Origin: Microbacterium sufflavum | GTDB lineage: Bacteria; Actinomycetota; Actinomycetes; Actinomycetales; Microbacteriaceae | NCBI RefSeq assembly: GCF_023101165.1 | Contig: NZ_CP078076.1 | Location: 372,001 to 436,000 of the forward strand | DNA: 64,000 bases | Reading direction: 5' to 3' | Shown: positions 51,245-59,682 of the stretch, in pieces | How the letters are laid out: each line of letters opens with the position of its first letter | Numbering within the stretch: position 1 is the stretch's first letter | Made by a program: the position numbers and the translations under genes | Notes under the pieces: generated by a model | What the model was told of the DNA's origin: nothing | The model's database searches: none | The model's input: the letters and a program-made list of their open reading frames with translations, nothing else

Positions 51245-52467
51245 GTCAGCTCCATCACATCGACGAGGTCCCCGACCGACACCCGATCGACGTCGGCGGG
51301 AACGATGGCGTAGGCGGTGGCGGCGGCGAGGCCGACCGCGAGGTGGGAGCCCGAACCTCCCCGGGTCGCGGGATGCACCCGGCCCTCGGCGTCGAGCACG
51401 GCGGGCAGGTACTGGCGTCGGCCGGGCGGCGTCGGCCACTCCGCTCCGGCGGGGGCTCTGCGCACGGGCCGGTGGATCATGCTCCGCCCCTGCAGGCGCA
51501 GCAGCGCGGGCCGTACGAAGACCTCGAACGAGACGGCGGCGCTCACGGGGTTGCCGGGCAGCCCGAACAGCAGCGTGCCGCGCGCGGTCACCCCGAACCC
51601 CTGCGGTTTGCCCGGCTGCATCGCCACCCGGACGAACTCCATCGCGGCACCCAGGCTCTGGCGCACGGGCTCGTACGCGCCCGCACTGACCCCGCCGGAG
51701 AAGATGACCGCGTCCGCTCCGAGCTCCTCGGCCCGGGCCACCGCAGACGCAGGCCCGCCCGGCTCGTCGCCGACCACCTCGCGCAGGATCACTTCCGCCC
51801 CGGCCTCGACGGCGAGTTCCGCGAGCAGCAGGCCGTTCGACTCCGGGATCTGGCCGCGGCGCAGCGGCTCCCCCGGTGCCACGAGCTCCGCCCCCGTGGA
51901 GACGACCGCGACCCGGGGGCGCGGAGCCACGGCGACCCGGTCGATACCGACCGACGCCAGCGCGGCGAGCTGCCGGGCGCCGAGCAGCGTGCCCGCGGCG
52001 AGCGCGAGACTTCCCGCCGCGGCGTCCTCACCCGCGCGACGGACGTGAGCACCCGCCTGTCGCGGAGCACTCCGGACCACGACCTCGTCGAGCGAGTCCG
52101 CCAGGCCGCCGACCGTGTCCTCGAAGGGCACGACCGTATCGGCGTCGGAGGGCAGCGGGGCCCCGGTCATGATGCGGACGGCGGATCCGGGCGGAAGCTC
52201 CGGGTCGTCGCCACTCCCCGCGGGCACATCCGCCACGACCCGCAGCGTCACGGGGCGGGTGACGGACGCGCCCGTCACCTCGGTGAAGCGCACCGCGAAC
52301 CCGTCCATGGCCGAGTTGTCGAACGCGGGGACGGCGTTGCGCGCGCGTGCGGGCTCCGCGAGCGTCGAGCCCACGGCGTCGGAGAGCCGCCGCTCCACCG
52401 GCGGACGTGGCTCGACCGCCGCGAGCACGAGCGCCAGCTGCTCCTCGACGCCGCGCAGGCCGCTCAT
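51241..52467 (-). CDS. moeA: Molybdopterin molybdenumtransferase MoeA
   Basis: This 408-residue enzyme inserts molybdate into adenylylated molybdopterin. It has NAVPAFDNSAMDGFAVR, then the MoCF-binding part with VVSTGAELVAPGEPLRRGQI, FSGGVSAGAYEPV and FGLPGNPVSA, and a beta-barrel C-domain. ATG 52467 overlaps the moeB stop (ATGA). Confidence 0.95.
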   Translation of the reverse strand: MSGLRGVEEQLALVLAAVEPRPPVERRLSDAVGSTLAEPARARNAVPAFDNSAMDGFAVRFTEVTGASVTRPVTLRVVADVPAGSGDDPELPPGSAVRIMTGAPLPSDADTVVPFEDTVGGLADSLDEVVVRSAPRQAGAHVRRAGEDAAAGSLALAAGTLLGARQLAALASVGIDRVAVAPRPRVAVVSTGAELVAPGEPLRRGQIPESNGLLLAELAVEAGAEVILREVVGDEPGGPASAVARAEELGADAVIFSGGVSAGAYEPVRQSLGAAMEFVRVAMQPGKPQGFGVTARGTLLFGLPGNPVSAAVSFEVFVRPALLRLQGRSMIHRPVRRAPAGAEWPTPPGRRQYLPAVLDAEGRVHPATRGGSGSHLAVGLAAATAYAIVPADVDRVSVGDLVDVMELT

Positions 52468-53639
52468 CGCGCGCCCCACGCATCCATGCCGCCCGCGAGC
52501 ACCACGGCATCCGCACCCGCGGCCCGCAGCGCGGCGGCAGCCCGAGCGGCACGCATACCGGCCTGGCACACGACGACGATGCGATCGTCCGCCGCGAACT
52601 CGTGCGGGCGGGCGAGCACCTCGCCGAGCGGGGTGTGCCGCGCGCCGGGGATCATGCCCGTCGCGACCTCCGCGGCCTCGCGCACGTCGAGCACCACGGC
52701 ACCCGCGTCGACCTCGGCGGCGAGCGCCGCAGGGGCGATGTGCGGCGGGACGGCAGGCGCGGAAGCGGGCGTGGCGTCCTCGCGTCCGGGCCCCGCGGCT
52801 CCGCGAGAGCCCGCGGGCCGCTGAGCACCCGCGGTCACGCCGGTCGCAGAGCCGTCGGCGGGCGGGACCGTCCCGCGACCCCGCAGCGGCACCTCGCTCA
52901 TCCGGCCGCGCAGCGCGTCGATCAGCAGCACCCGCCCGAGCAGGGGATCGCCGATGCCCGCGACGAGCTTGATCGCCTCCATCGCCAGCACGGATCCGAC
53001 CTGCAGGCACAGCGCCCCGAGCACCCCGACGGCGGCGCACGACGGCAGCTCACCGACCTCCTCCGGCGGGTACAGATCGCCCAACACCACGGGTGCGACG
53101 TCGGCGGGCGGGTCCGACCAGAACACGGTGACCTGCGCGGCGAACTCCTGCACCACGCCCCACACGAGCGGAACGCCGAGGCGCTCGCACGCGGAGGCCA
53201 CGAGCGCGCGGGTCTCGAAGGTGTCGGAGCCGTCGATCACGAGGTCGGCTCCGGCCAGGAGCTCCTCCGCGTTCTGCGTGGTGAGGCGGCGGCGCACGGG
53301 GCGGACGGTCGTCTCCGGGGACAGCTCGGCGGCGACCCGCACGGCGCTGTCCGCCTTGGGCGCCCCCACGTCGACGATCCGGTGCAGCACCTGACGCTGC
53401 AGGTTGGACAGCTCCACCACGTCGTCGTCGATCACCGTGAGCGTGCCGATCCCCGCCGCCGCGAGCGCCAGCACGACGGGCGACCCGAGTCCGCCTGCTC
53501 CCACGACGGCGATGTGCGCTGCCGCGAGCCGGCGCTGCCCGAGCTCGCCGAGGCCGGCCAGCACCAGGTGCCGCGCGGTCCTCGCGGCCTCGACAGGACG
53601 GAGCTCCGCGACGGGCTCGACCAGCGGAGGCAGGGGCAT
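52464..53639 (-). CDS. moeB: MoeB-type adenylyltransferase with C-terminal rhodanese domain
   Basis: This 391-residue E1-like enzyme adenylylates MoaD and probably sulfurates it through its rhodanese domain. The ThiF domain has the nucleotide loop GAGGLGSP (about 47-54) and VIDDDVVELSNLQRQ. The cysteine pairs that bind zinc in E. coli MoeB are not seen. A low-complexity linker (about 265-295) leads to the rhodanese part with VLDVREAAEVATG and active-site loop CQAGMRA. It is the first gene of the operon. The MoeB-rhodanese fusion is a known actinobacterial arrangement. Confidence 0.88.
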   Translation of the reverse strand: MPLPPLVEPVAELRPVEAARTARHLVLAGLGELGQRRLAAAHIAVVGAGGLGSPVVLALAAAGIGTLTVIDDDVVELSNLQRQVLHRIVDVGAPKADSAVRVAAELSPETTVRPVRRRLTTQNAEELLAGADLVIDGSDTFETRALVASACERLGVPLVWGVVQEFAAQVTVFWSDPPADVAPVVLGDLYPPEEVGELPSCAAVGVLGALCLQVGSVLAMEAIKLVAGIGDPLLGRVLLIDALRGRMSEVPLRGRGTVPPADGSATGVTAGAQRPAGSRGAAGPGREDATPASAPAVPPHIAPAALAAEVDAGAVVLDVREAAEVATGMIPGARHTPLGEVLARPHEFAADDRIVVVCQAGMRAARAAAALRAAGADAVVLAGGMDAWGAR

Positions 53640-53802
53640 GGGCTCAGGCTACCCCGCGTCCTCCGACGGGCGGGCGGGGTTCACCCGGGGGAATTGTCCG
53701 GAGCGGTCGAGCGCCCTGCACCGTCGCCTCCGATCCGCACTTGCGGACTTTCTCCGGCGAAACCCCTGGATCTGCGGATCACACCGCTCTAGGCTCTCGG
53801 CC

Positions 53803-54192
53803 ATGGTCAGCTATCGGATCGCGGAGGCCGCACGGCTGCTCGGCGTGAGCGACGACACGGTGCGCCGGTGGATCGACCAGGGGGCGCTCCCCGTGACCGA
53901 CGACAGCCCCGCGCGCATTCCCGGCGACGCCCTCGCCCGCCACGCCGTCGACCTCGCCGCCACCCCGCCGACGCCGGGCGACGTGCTGTCCAGCGCCCGC
54001 AACCGGTTCACGGGCCTGGTGACCCGCGTGCAGATCGACGGCGTCATGGCCCAGGTCGACATCCAGGCCGGTCCGCACCGCTTCGTCTCCCTGCTGTCCG
54101 CCGAGGCCGCCACCGAGCTCGACCTGCAGCCCGGCTCGCTCGCGGTCGCCGTCATCAAGGCGACCACCGTGATCGTGGAGACTCCCCGATGA
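53803..54192 (+). CDS. HTH-TOBE molybdate-responsive regulator
   Basis: This 129-residue protein joins an excisionase-like HTH (YRIAEAARLLGVSDDTVRRW, about 4-23) to a Mop/TOBE molybdate-binding domain (ARNRFTGLVTRVQIDGVMAQ, then LDLQPGSLAVAVIKATTVIV). It is probably the molybdate sensor controlling modABC and perhaps the moe operon. A -10-like TAGGCT lies seven bases before ATG 53803 and there is no ribosome site, so translation is probably leaderless. It overlaps modA by four bases. Confidence 0.85.
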   Translation: MVSYRIAEAARLLGVSDDTVRRWIDQGALPVTDDSPARIPGDALARHAVDLAATPPTPGDVLSSARNRFTGLVTRVQIDGVMAQVDIQAGPHRFVSLLSAEAATELDLQPGSLAVAVIKATTVIVETPR

Positions 54193-54956
54193 GGCGCGCC
54201 CCGGTGCTCGCGGCGAGCGCCCTCGCGGTCGCCCTCGCCCTGACCGGCTGCGCCGCCCCGGAGTCGACGTCGCCCTCCCCCACGTCGGCGGACGAGCTCA
54301 CCGGCGAGGTCACCGTGTTCGCCGCCGCGTCGCTCCGCGCCGCGTTCGACGAGATCGCCGACGCCTTCCACGACGCGCACCCCGCCGTCACGGTCGCCCC
54401 CATCGTCTACGACGGGTCGAGCGTGCTGGTGACACAGCTCGCGGAGGGCGCGCACGCCGATGTCCTGGCCACCGCCGACGAGCGCACGATGAAGGAGGTC
54501 GTGGACGCCGGACTCGCCTCCGCTCCGCGGCTCTTCGCCACCAACACCCTCGTCGTCGCCATGCCGACGGGAAACCCCGGCGACGTCCTCGGCGTCGAGG
54601 ATCTGGCCGACGTCACCACCGTGCTGTGCGCGCCCGAGGTGCCGTGCGGAGCGGCCTCGCAGACGCTGCTCGACGCGGCCGGCGTGACCGTGAGACCGGC
54701 CAGTCTCGAGCAGAACGTCACGGGAGTGCTGCAGAAGATCCTCGCGGGTGAGGCGGACGCGGGCCTGGTCTACGCGACCGACGTGATCGGAGAGGACGTC
54801 GAGAGCTTCTCGCCGCCGGGCACGGAGAAGGCGATGAACCGCTACCCGATCGTCGCACTCGGCGACGCCACCGCCGCGGGCGCGGCCTTCGCCGATTTCG
54901 TCCTCGGGCCAGAGGGACGACGGATCCTCGCCGATCACGGGTTCGGCGCCCCGTGA
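54189..54956 (+). CDS. modA: Molybdate-binding lipoprotein ModA
   Basis: This 255-residue extracytoplasmic lipoprotein has lipobox LTGC. Landmarks are VTVFAAASLRAAFDEIADAF, YDGSSVLVTQLAEGAHADVL and AGLVYATDV, which line the oxyanion site. It overlaps the regulator gene (ATGA) and is followed by modB. Confidence 0.92.
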   Translation: MRRAPVLAASALAVALALTGCAAPESTSPSPTSADELTGEVTVFAAASLRAAFDEIADAFHDAHPAVTVAPIVYDGSSVLVTQLAEGAHADVLATADERTMKEVVDAGLASAPRLFATNTLVVAMPTGNPGDVLGVEDLADVTTVLCAPEVPCGAASQTLLDAAGVTVRPASLEQNVTGVLQKILAGEADAGLVYATDVIGEDVESFSPPGTEKAMNRYPIVALGDATAAGAAFADFVLGPEGRRILADHGFGAP

Positions 54957-54966
54957 CCTTGGCATC

Positions 54967-55785
54967 ATGACGCCCCTGCGCCGCGCGGACACCGGAGCCG
55001 CACCACCGTTCCTCGTCATCGCGCCCGCCGTGCTCGGCATGCTCCTGCTGGCCCTGCCCCTGATCGCCCTGCTCGCCCGCGCCTCCTGGGGAACGCTGTG
55101 GGCCGACATCACCTCGCCCGTCGCGGTCGACGCCCTGCGTCTGTCGCTTGTGACCGGGCTCGCCGCCACCGCGCTGTGCCTCGTCCTGGGGCTCCCGCTC
55201 GCGCTGCTCATCGCCCGCTCCGGCCCACGCACCTCCGCGATCCTGCGTGCCGTCGTCGCAGTGCCGCTCGTGCTGCCCCCGATGGTCGGCGGGGTCGCGC
55301 TGCTGTTCCTGCTGGGTCGCACGAGCCCACTCGGCCGTCTCGTCGCGGACTGGTTCGGCACCGGCATCCCGTTCACACCGGCCGCGGTCGTGCTCGCCCA
55401 GGCGTTCGTCGCGCTGCCGTTCCTCGTGCTCGCGGTCGAGGGCACCATCCGCAGCACCGGCAGCCGCTACGAACGCACGGCCGCGACCCTCGGCGCCTCC
55501 CCCGCCGTGGTGCTGTGGCGGGTGACACTGCCCCTTGCGACGCCCGGCATCGTCGCCGGCGTGATCCTGTGCTTCGCGCGGGCCATCGGCGAGTTCGGGG
55601 CGACCGCCCTGTTCGCCGGCAACGCCCCCGGGGTCACGCAGACCATGCCGCTCGCGATCTACACCGCGTTCAACGGCGCGGGGACCGGCCGGGAGACCGC
55701 CGTCGCCCTGTCGATCCTGCTGCTGGGCTGCGCGGTCCTCGTGCTGCTGCTCGTGCGGGCCTGGCGGCCGGGAGCCGTGCGATGA
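54967..55785 (+). CDS. modB: Molybdate ABC transporter permease ModB
   Basis: This 272-residue permease has six spans and the EAA-loop YERTAATLGASPAVVLWRVTLP, then the conserved ARAIGEFGATALFAGN. Its stop overlaps the modC start (ATGA). Confidence 0.93.
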   Translation: MTPLRRADTGAAPPFLVIAPAVLGMLLLALPLIALLARASWGTLWADITSPVAVDALRLSLVTGLAATALCLVLGLPLALLIARSGPRTSAILRAVVAVPLVLPPMVGGVALLFLLGRTSPLGRLVADWFGTGIPFTPAAVVLAQAFVALPFLVLAVEGTIRSTGSRYERTAATLGASPAVVLWRVTLPLATPGIVAGVILCFARAIGEFGATALFAGNAPGVTQTMPLAIYTAFNGAGTGRETAVALSILLLGCAVLVLLLVRAWRPGAVR

Positions 55786-56525
55786 CCGCGGGCGCGCACG
55801 CGGGACGGCTCGACGCGCGGGTCGTGGTCCATCGCGCCCATCTCGACGTCGCGCTCGGTGTCGCTGCGGGCGAGTGCGTGGCGATCATGGGTCCGAGCGG
55901 CGCCGGCAAGACCACGATCCTCTCCGCGATCGCCGGTCTCCTCCGTATCGACGACGGTCACGTCGACCTCGACGGCGCACGCCTCTCGGGTGCCGCACCC
56001 CGCGCGGCTCGTGCCGTGCACGTGCCGCCGTCCCGTCGAGCCGTCGGGCTCCTCGGGCAGGACGCGCTGCTGTTCCCGCACCTGACCGCGGCGGAGAACA
56101 TCGCCTTCGCCGCCCGCGCCGCCGGCTCGAACCGGACGGCCGCCAGCGAGACCGCCGACGCCTGGATGACGCGCATTGGCCTTGACGGACTCGGCCCCCG
56201 GCGCCCCCACGAACTCTCCGGAGGTCAGCGCCAGCGTGTCGCCCTCGCCAGGGCTCTGGCGGCCCGCCCCCGGCTGCTGCTGCTGGACGAGCCGTTCACG
56301 TCGCTCGACGTGGAGGCCGCGGCCCAGCTGCGCGCGGTCATGCACGAGCAGCGCGGCAGCACCACGACCGTCCTCGTGACGCACGGCATCGTCGACGCCC
56401 AGTCCCTCGCGACGCGCCTCGTCATCGTGCAGGACGGCCGCGTGGTGCAGGACGGCCCCGTGGCCGACGTGCTGTCCGTCCCCGCATCATCGTTCGTCGC
56501 CGCGGTCGCCGAATCCGCTCGCTGA
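55782..56525 (+). CDS. modC: Molybdate ABC transporter ATPase ModC
   Basis: This 247-residue ATPase has Walker A GPSGAGKTT, Q-loop LLGQDALLF, signature ELSGGQRQRV, Walker B LLLLDEP and H-loop VTHG. The C-terminal TOBE domain of longer ModC proteins is absent, so molybdate sensing in this locus rests with the upstream HTH-TOBE protein. Confidence 0.93.
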   Translation: MTAGAHAGRLDARVVVHRAHLDVALGVAAGECVAIMGPSGAGKTTILSAIAGLLRIDDGHVDLDGARLSGAAPRAARAVHVPPSRRAVGLLGQDALLFPHLTAAENIAFAARAAGSNRTAASETADAWMTRIGLDGLGPRRPHELSGGQRQRVALARALAARPRLLLLDEPFTSLDVEAAAQLRAVMHEQRGSTTTVLVTHGIVDAQSLATRLVIVQDGRVVQDGPVADVLSVPASSFVAAVAESAR

Positions 56526-56591
56526 CTCTCACCACCCCGAGCGCGACGCCGCCGTCCGCGCGATGCGCCGCCCCACCCGACGACGGCGGTG

Positions 56592-57347
56592 TCAGGGCCG
56601 CCGCAGCCGTGCCGCGTCCGGCGTCGACACCGGGTCCCATCCGCGCTTCGGCGCCCGGGTGCCGCGCTGGTCGTCACGCGAGCGGTACACGATGTACGGA
56701 CGGAACAGGTAGCCGACCGGTGCCGAGAACACGTGCACGAGCCGCGTGAACGGCCACAGCGCGAACAGCAGCGTCGCCGTGAACACGTGGAGCTGGAACA
56801 GCAGCGGCACGTCGACCATGAGATCGGGGCGCGGCTGCAGGATGATGAGCTGCCGGATCCACGGCGACACCGTCTCACGGTAGTGGAAGCCGCCGCCGAA
56901 CACCTGGTAGACGACCGTCGCCGCGGTGCCGAACAGCAGCGTGGCGCCGAGGAAGACGTACATCACCTTGTCCATCACGGTCGTCGCGAGGAACACCGCG
57001 GCGACCGTGCGTCGCCGGTAGATGAGGATCGCCAGGCCCGCGAGGGTGAGGATCGCCGCCGCCGTCCCGAGCACGGTCGCGCCGACGTGGTACATCTCCT
57101 CGGTGATCCCGATCGCATACAGCCACTCCCGCGGGATGAGCAGACCCACCACGTGCCCCGCGATCACCATCAGGATGCCCAGGTGGAACATGGGCGAGCC
57201 CCACCGCAGCAGGCGGTTCTCGTAGGTCTGCGACGATCGCGTCGTCCAGCCGAACTTGTCGTACTTGTAGCGCCAGATGTGGCCGAGGACGAACACCGCC
57301 GCGCACACGTAGGGCACGACCACCCACAGGACGATCTCCAGACTCAT
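56592..57347 (-). CDS. narI: Respiratory nitrate reductase gamma subunit NarI
   Basis: This 251-residue membrane cytochrome b has five spans and conserved histidines for two hemes (GSPMFHLGILMVIAGHVVG and FQLHVFTATLLFALWPFTRL). It takes electrons from quinol and passes them to NarH. It ends in a charged cytoplasmic tail and is the last gene of narGHJI. Confidence 0.95.
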   Translation of the reverse strand: MSLEIVLWVVVPYVCAAVFVLGHIWRYKYDKFGWTTRSSQTYENRLLRWGSPMFHLGILMVIAGHVVGLLIPREWLYAIGITEEMYHVGATVLGTAAAILTLAGLAILIYRRRTVAAVFLATTVMDKVMYVFLGATLLFGTAATVVYQVFGGGFHYRETVSPWIRQLIILQPRPDLMVDVPLLFQLHVFTATLLFALWPFTRLVHVFSAPVGYLFRPYIVYRSRDDQRGTRAPKRGWDPVSTPDAARLRRP

Positions 57348-58048
57348 CGCGACTCCCTCGCTCGGAATGCGGGCATCGGCAGGCTCAGCCCCACGGTCTC
57401 GGCGGGCGGCCCCTCGTTCACCAGCGCCAGGACACGCTCCCGCGTCGCCTGGTCGACCTTCGGCAGCGAGAGCGTCACCGCCCTGACCACGTCCGCCCAG
57501 CGGCTACCCCCGTCCTCCAGCGCGGCCCGCAGCACCTCGACGCCCTCGCGATGCGCCGACAGCAGAGCGTCTGCGACGGGGGACGCGGAGCGCGCGGAGA
57601 ACTCCAGCACCGCCGGCAGGTAGTCCGGCAGCTCGGCGGCGTCGAACTCCCACCCTGCCGCGCGATACGCCTCCAGGAACGTGACGAGCGCCGTCCCGCG
57701 GCGCCGCGTGTCCCCGGTCGCGTAGTAGCTCAGGTACAGCGAGCACTTGCGCTTCAGGTCGAACGTCGTGACGTACTCGCGCTGCACCGCCGTCGGCCCG
57801 ACCTCCACGGCTCCGTCGAGGAAACGGATCAGCGGCTCGGCGACCGGCTGCGGCAGTCCGGCGGCGTGCGCGCGCAGGGTCCCCGCACGGTCGAACCAGG
57901 GGGCATCGGGGTAGTCGAGCAGCAGGGACGCCAGCATGTGCACCGTGCGGCGCTGCGTGCCCGACAGGACAGCCGGCGTCAGCACCTCGGGCAATGGTCG
58001 CCGCGGGGTGACCCGCCCTCGCTCTCGCACCGGGAGGACGCTGCTCAC
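57344..58048 (-). CDS. narJ: Nitrate reductase assembly chaperone NarJ
   Basis: This 234-residue TorD/NarJ-type chaperone assists cofactor insertion into NarG. It has LLLDYPDAPWFDRAG, YVTTFDLKRKCSLYLSYY, the NarJ signature, and ELPDYLPAVLEF. It starts at GTG 58048, overlapping the narH stop, and its own stop overlaps narI. Confidence 0.94.
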   Translation of the reverse strand: MSSVLPVRERGRVTPRRPLPEVLTPAVLSGTQRRTVHMLASLLLDYPDAPWFDRAGTLRAHAAGLPQPVAEPLIRFLDGAVEVGPTAVQREYVTTFDLKRKCSLYLSYYATGDTRRRGTALVTFLEAYRAAGWEFDAAELPDYLPAVLEFSARSASPVADALLSAHREGVEVLRAALEDGGSRWADVVRAVTLSLPKVDQATRERVLALVNEGPPAETVGLSLPMPAFRARESR

Positions 58049-59682
58049 TTCTCCGCCTCCGGCGGGAACAGCCCGCCCGGCCGACCGTTGCCGTCCCAGT
58101 TCAGCAGGTTCACCCGCCCGGGCGTCGACGGTCGATCCGCGGTCTGCCGATCCGCGAGCACGTGGAAGTTCTCCACCGCGACCGGCGTGGGATATCCGCT
58201 GTTCTCACCGAACGGGCCCGCACCGCCCATGCCGGGGCCGTCCTCGTAGTCGAGCGAGCAGGCCATCTCCTCCAGCTCGTGCGCCCGCTCGGCGTGCGCC
58301 GCCGGGATGACGTAGCGCTCCTCGTACTTCGCGATCGCGAGCAACCGGTACATCTCCTCGATCTCGGCCCCCGTCATGCCCACCGCGTGCGCGATGCGCT
58401 CGTCGCGCTCGTCGTCGAGGTTCACCCCGCGCATGTACGACCGCATCGCGGCGAGCTTGCGCAGCGACGCATCGACGGGCTGCACGTCGCCGGCCGTGAA
58501 CATCTCCGCGAGGTAGCCGATCGGGATGCGGAGCTTGTCGATCGCGGCGAACAGCGTTCGCGCGTCCTCCCCGTCGTTGCCGGAGCCGGTGACCACGTCG
58601 ACCACGGGCGACAGCGGCGGGATGTACCAGACCATCGGCATCGTGCGGTACTCGGGGTGCAGCGGCAGCGCCACCCGGTACTTCTGGATCAGCTTGTGGA
58701 TGGGGCTGCGCTGCGCGGCCTCGATCCAGTCCTCGGGGATGCCGTCGCGGCGGGCGGCCTCGACCACCGCAGGGTCGTTCGGGTCGAGGATGATCGAGCG
58801 CTGCGCGTCCAGCAGCTCGTGCTCGTCCTCGACCGCGGCGGCCTCGGCGACCCGGTCCACGTCGTAGAGCACGAGCCCGAGATAGCGCAGTCGTCCGACG
58901 CAGGTCTCCGAGCAGACCGTCGGCAGCCCCACCTCGATGCGGGGATAGCACATGGTGCACTTCTCGGCCTTGCCGGTCTTGTGGTTGAAGTAGACCTTCT
59001 TGTACGGGCAGCCCGACACGCACATGCGCCATCCACGGCACGCATCCTGATCCACCAGCACGATGCCGTCCTCCTCGCGCTTGTACATCGCGCCCGAAGG
59101 ACACGACGCCACGCAGGACGGGTTCAGGCAGTGCTCGCAGATGCGCGGCAGGTAGAACATGAAGGCCTTCTGGAACTCGGCCTCCACCTGCTCGCTCATC
59201 TTCTTCAGGATCGGGTCGTCGTGCATGGTCTCGAGCGAGCCGCCGAGATCGTCGTCCCAGTTGGCCGACCACGAGATCTTCATGTCCTTGCCCGTGATGA
59301 GGCTCTTCGGCCGGGCGACCGGCGTGTGCTCGCCGCTGGGCGCGTTGACGAGCATGTCGTAGTCGTAGGTCCACGGCTCGTAGTAGTCGTCCATGCCGGG
59401 CAGCTTCGGGTTGGAGAAGATGCGCATGAGCTTGGCGAGCCGGCCGCCGCTGCGCAGCCGGAGCCGACCGCGCTTGTCACGCACCCAGCCGCCGCCCCAC
59501 TTCTCCTGGTCCTGGTAGCCGCGCGGGTACCCGACGCCCGGCCTGGTCTCCACGTTGTTGAACCACACGTATTCCATGCCCGTGCGGTTGGTCCACGCCT
59601 GCTTGCACGTGACCGAGCACGTGTGGCATCCGATGCACTTGTCGAGATTCATCACCATCGACATCTGAGCCATGACCTTCAT
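58045..59682 (-). CDS. narH: Respiratory nitrate reductase beta subunit NarH
   Basis: This 545-residue iron-sulfur subunit carries electrons from NarI to NarG. Four cysteine groups are visible: CIGCHTCSVTC, CEHCLNPSCVASCPSG, CRGWRMCVSGCPY (with the Trp that marks the 3Fe-4S cluster) and CTMC with CSETC. ATG 59682 overlaps the narG stop. Confidence 0.96.
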   Translation of the reverse strand: MKVMAQMSMVMNLDKCIGCHTCSVTCKQAWTNRTGMEYVWFNNVETRPGVGYPRGYQDQEKWGGGWVRDKRGRLRLRSGGRLAKLMRIFSNPKLPGMDDYYEPWTYDYDMLVNAPSGEHTPVARPKSLITGKDMKISWSANWDDDLGGSLETMHDDPILKKMSEQVEAEFQKAFMFYLPRICEHCLNPSCVASCPSGAMYKREEDGIVLVDQDACRGWRMCVSGCPYKKVYFNHKTGKAEKCTMCYPRIEVGLPTVCSETCVGRLRYLGLVLYDVDRVAEAAAVEDEHELLDAQRSIILDPNDPAVVEAARRDGIPEDWIEAAQRSPIHKLIQKYRVALPLHPEYRTMPMVWYIPPLSPVVDVVTGSGNDGEDARTLFAAIDKLRIPIGYLAEMFTAGDVQPVDASLRKLAAMRSYMRGVNLDDERDERIAHAVGMTGAEIEEMYRLLAIAKYEERYVIPAAHAERAHELEEMACSLDYEDGPGMGGAGPFGENSGYPTPVAVENFHVLADRQTADRPSTPGRVNLLNWDGNGRPGGLFPPEAEK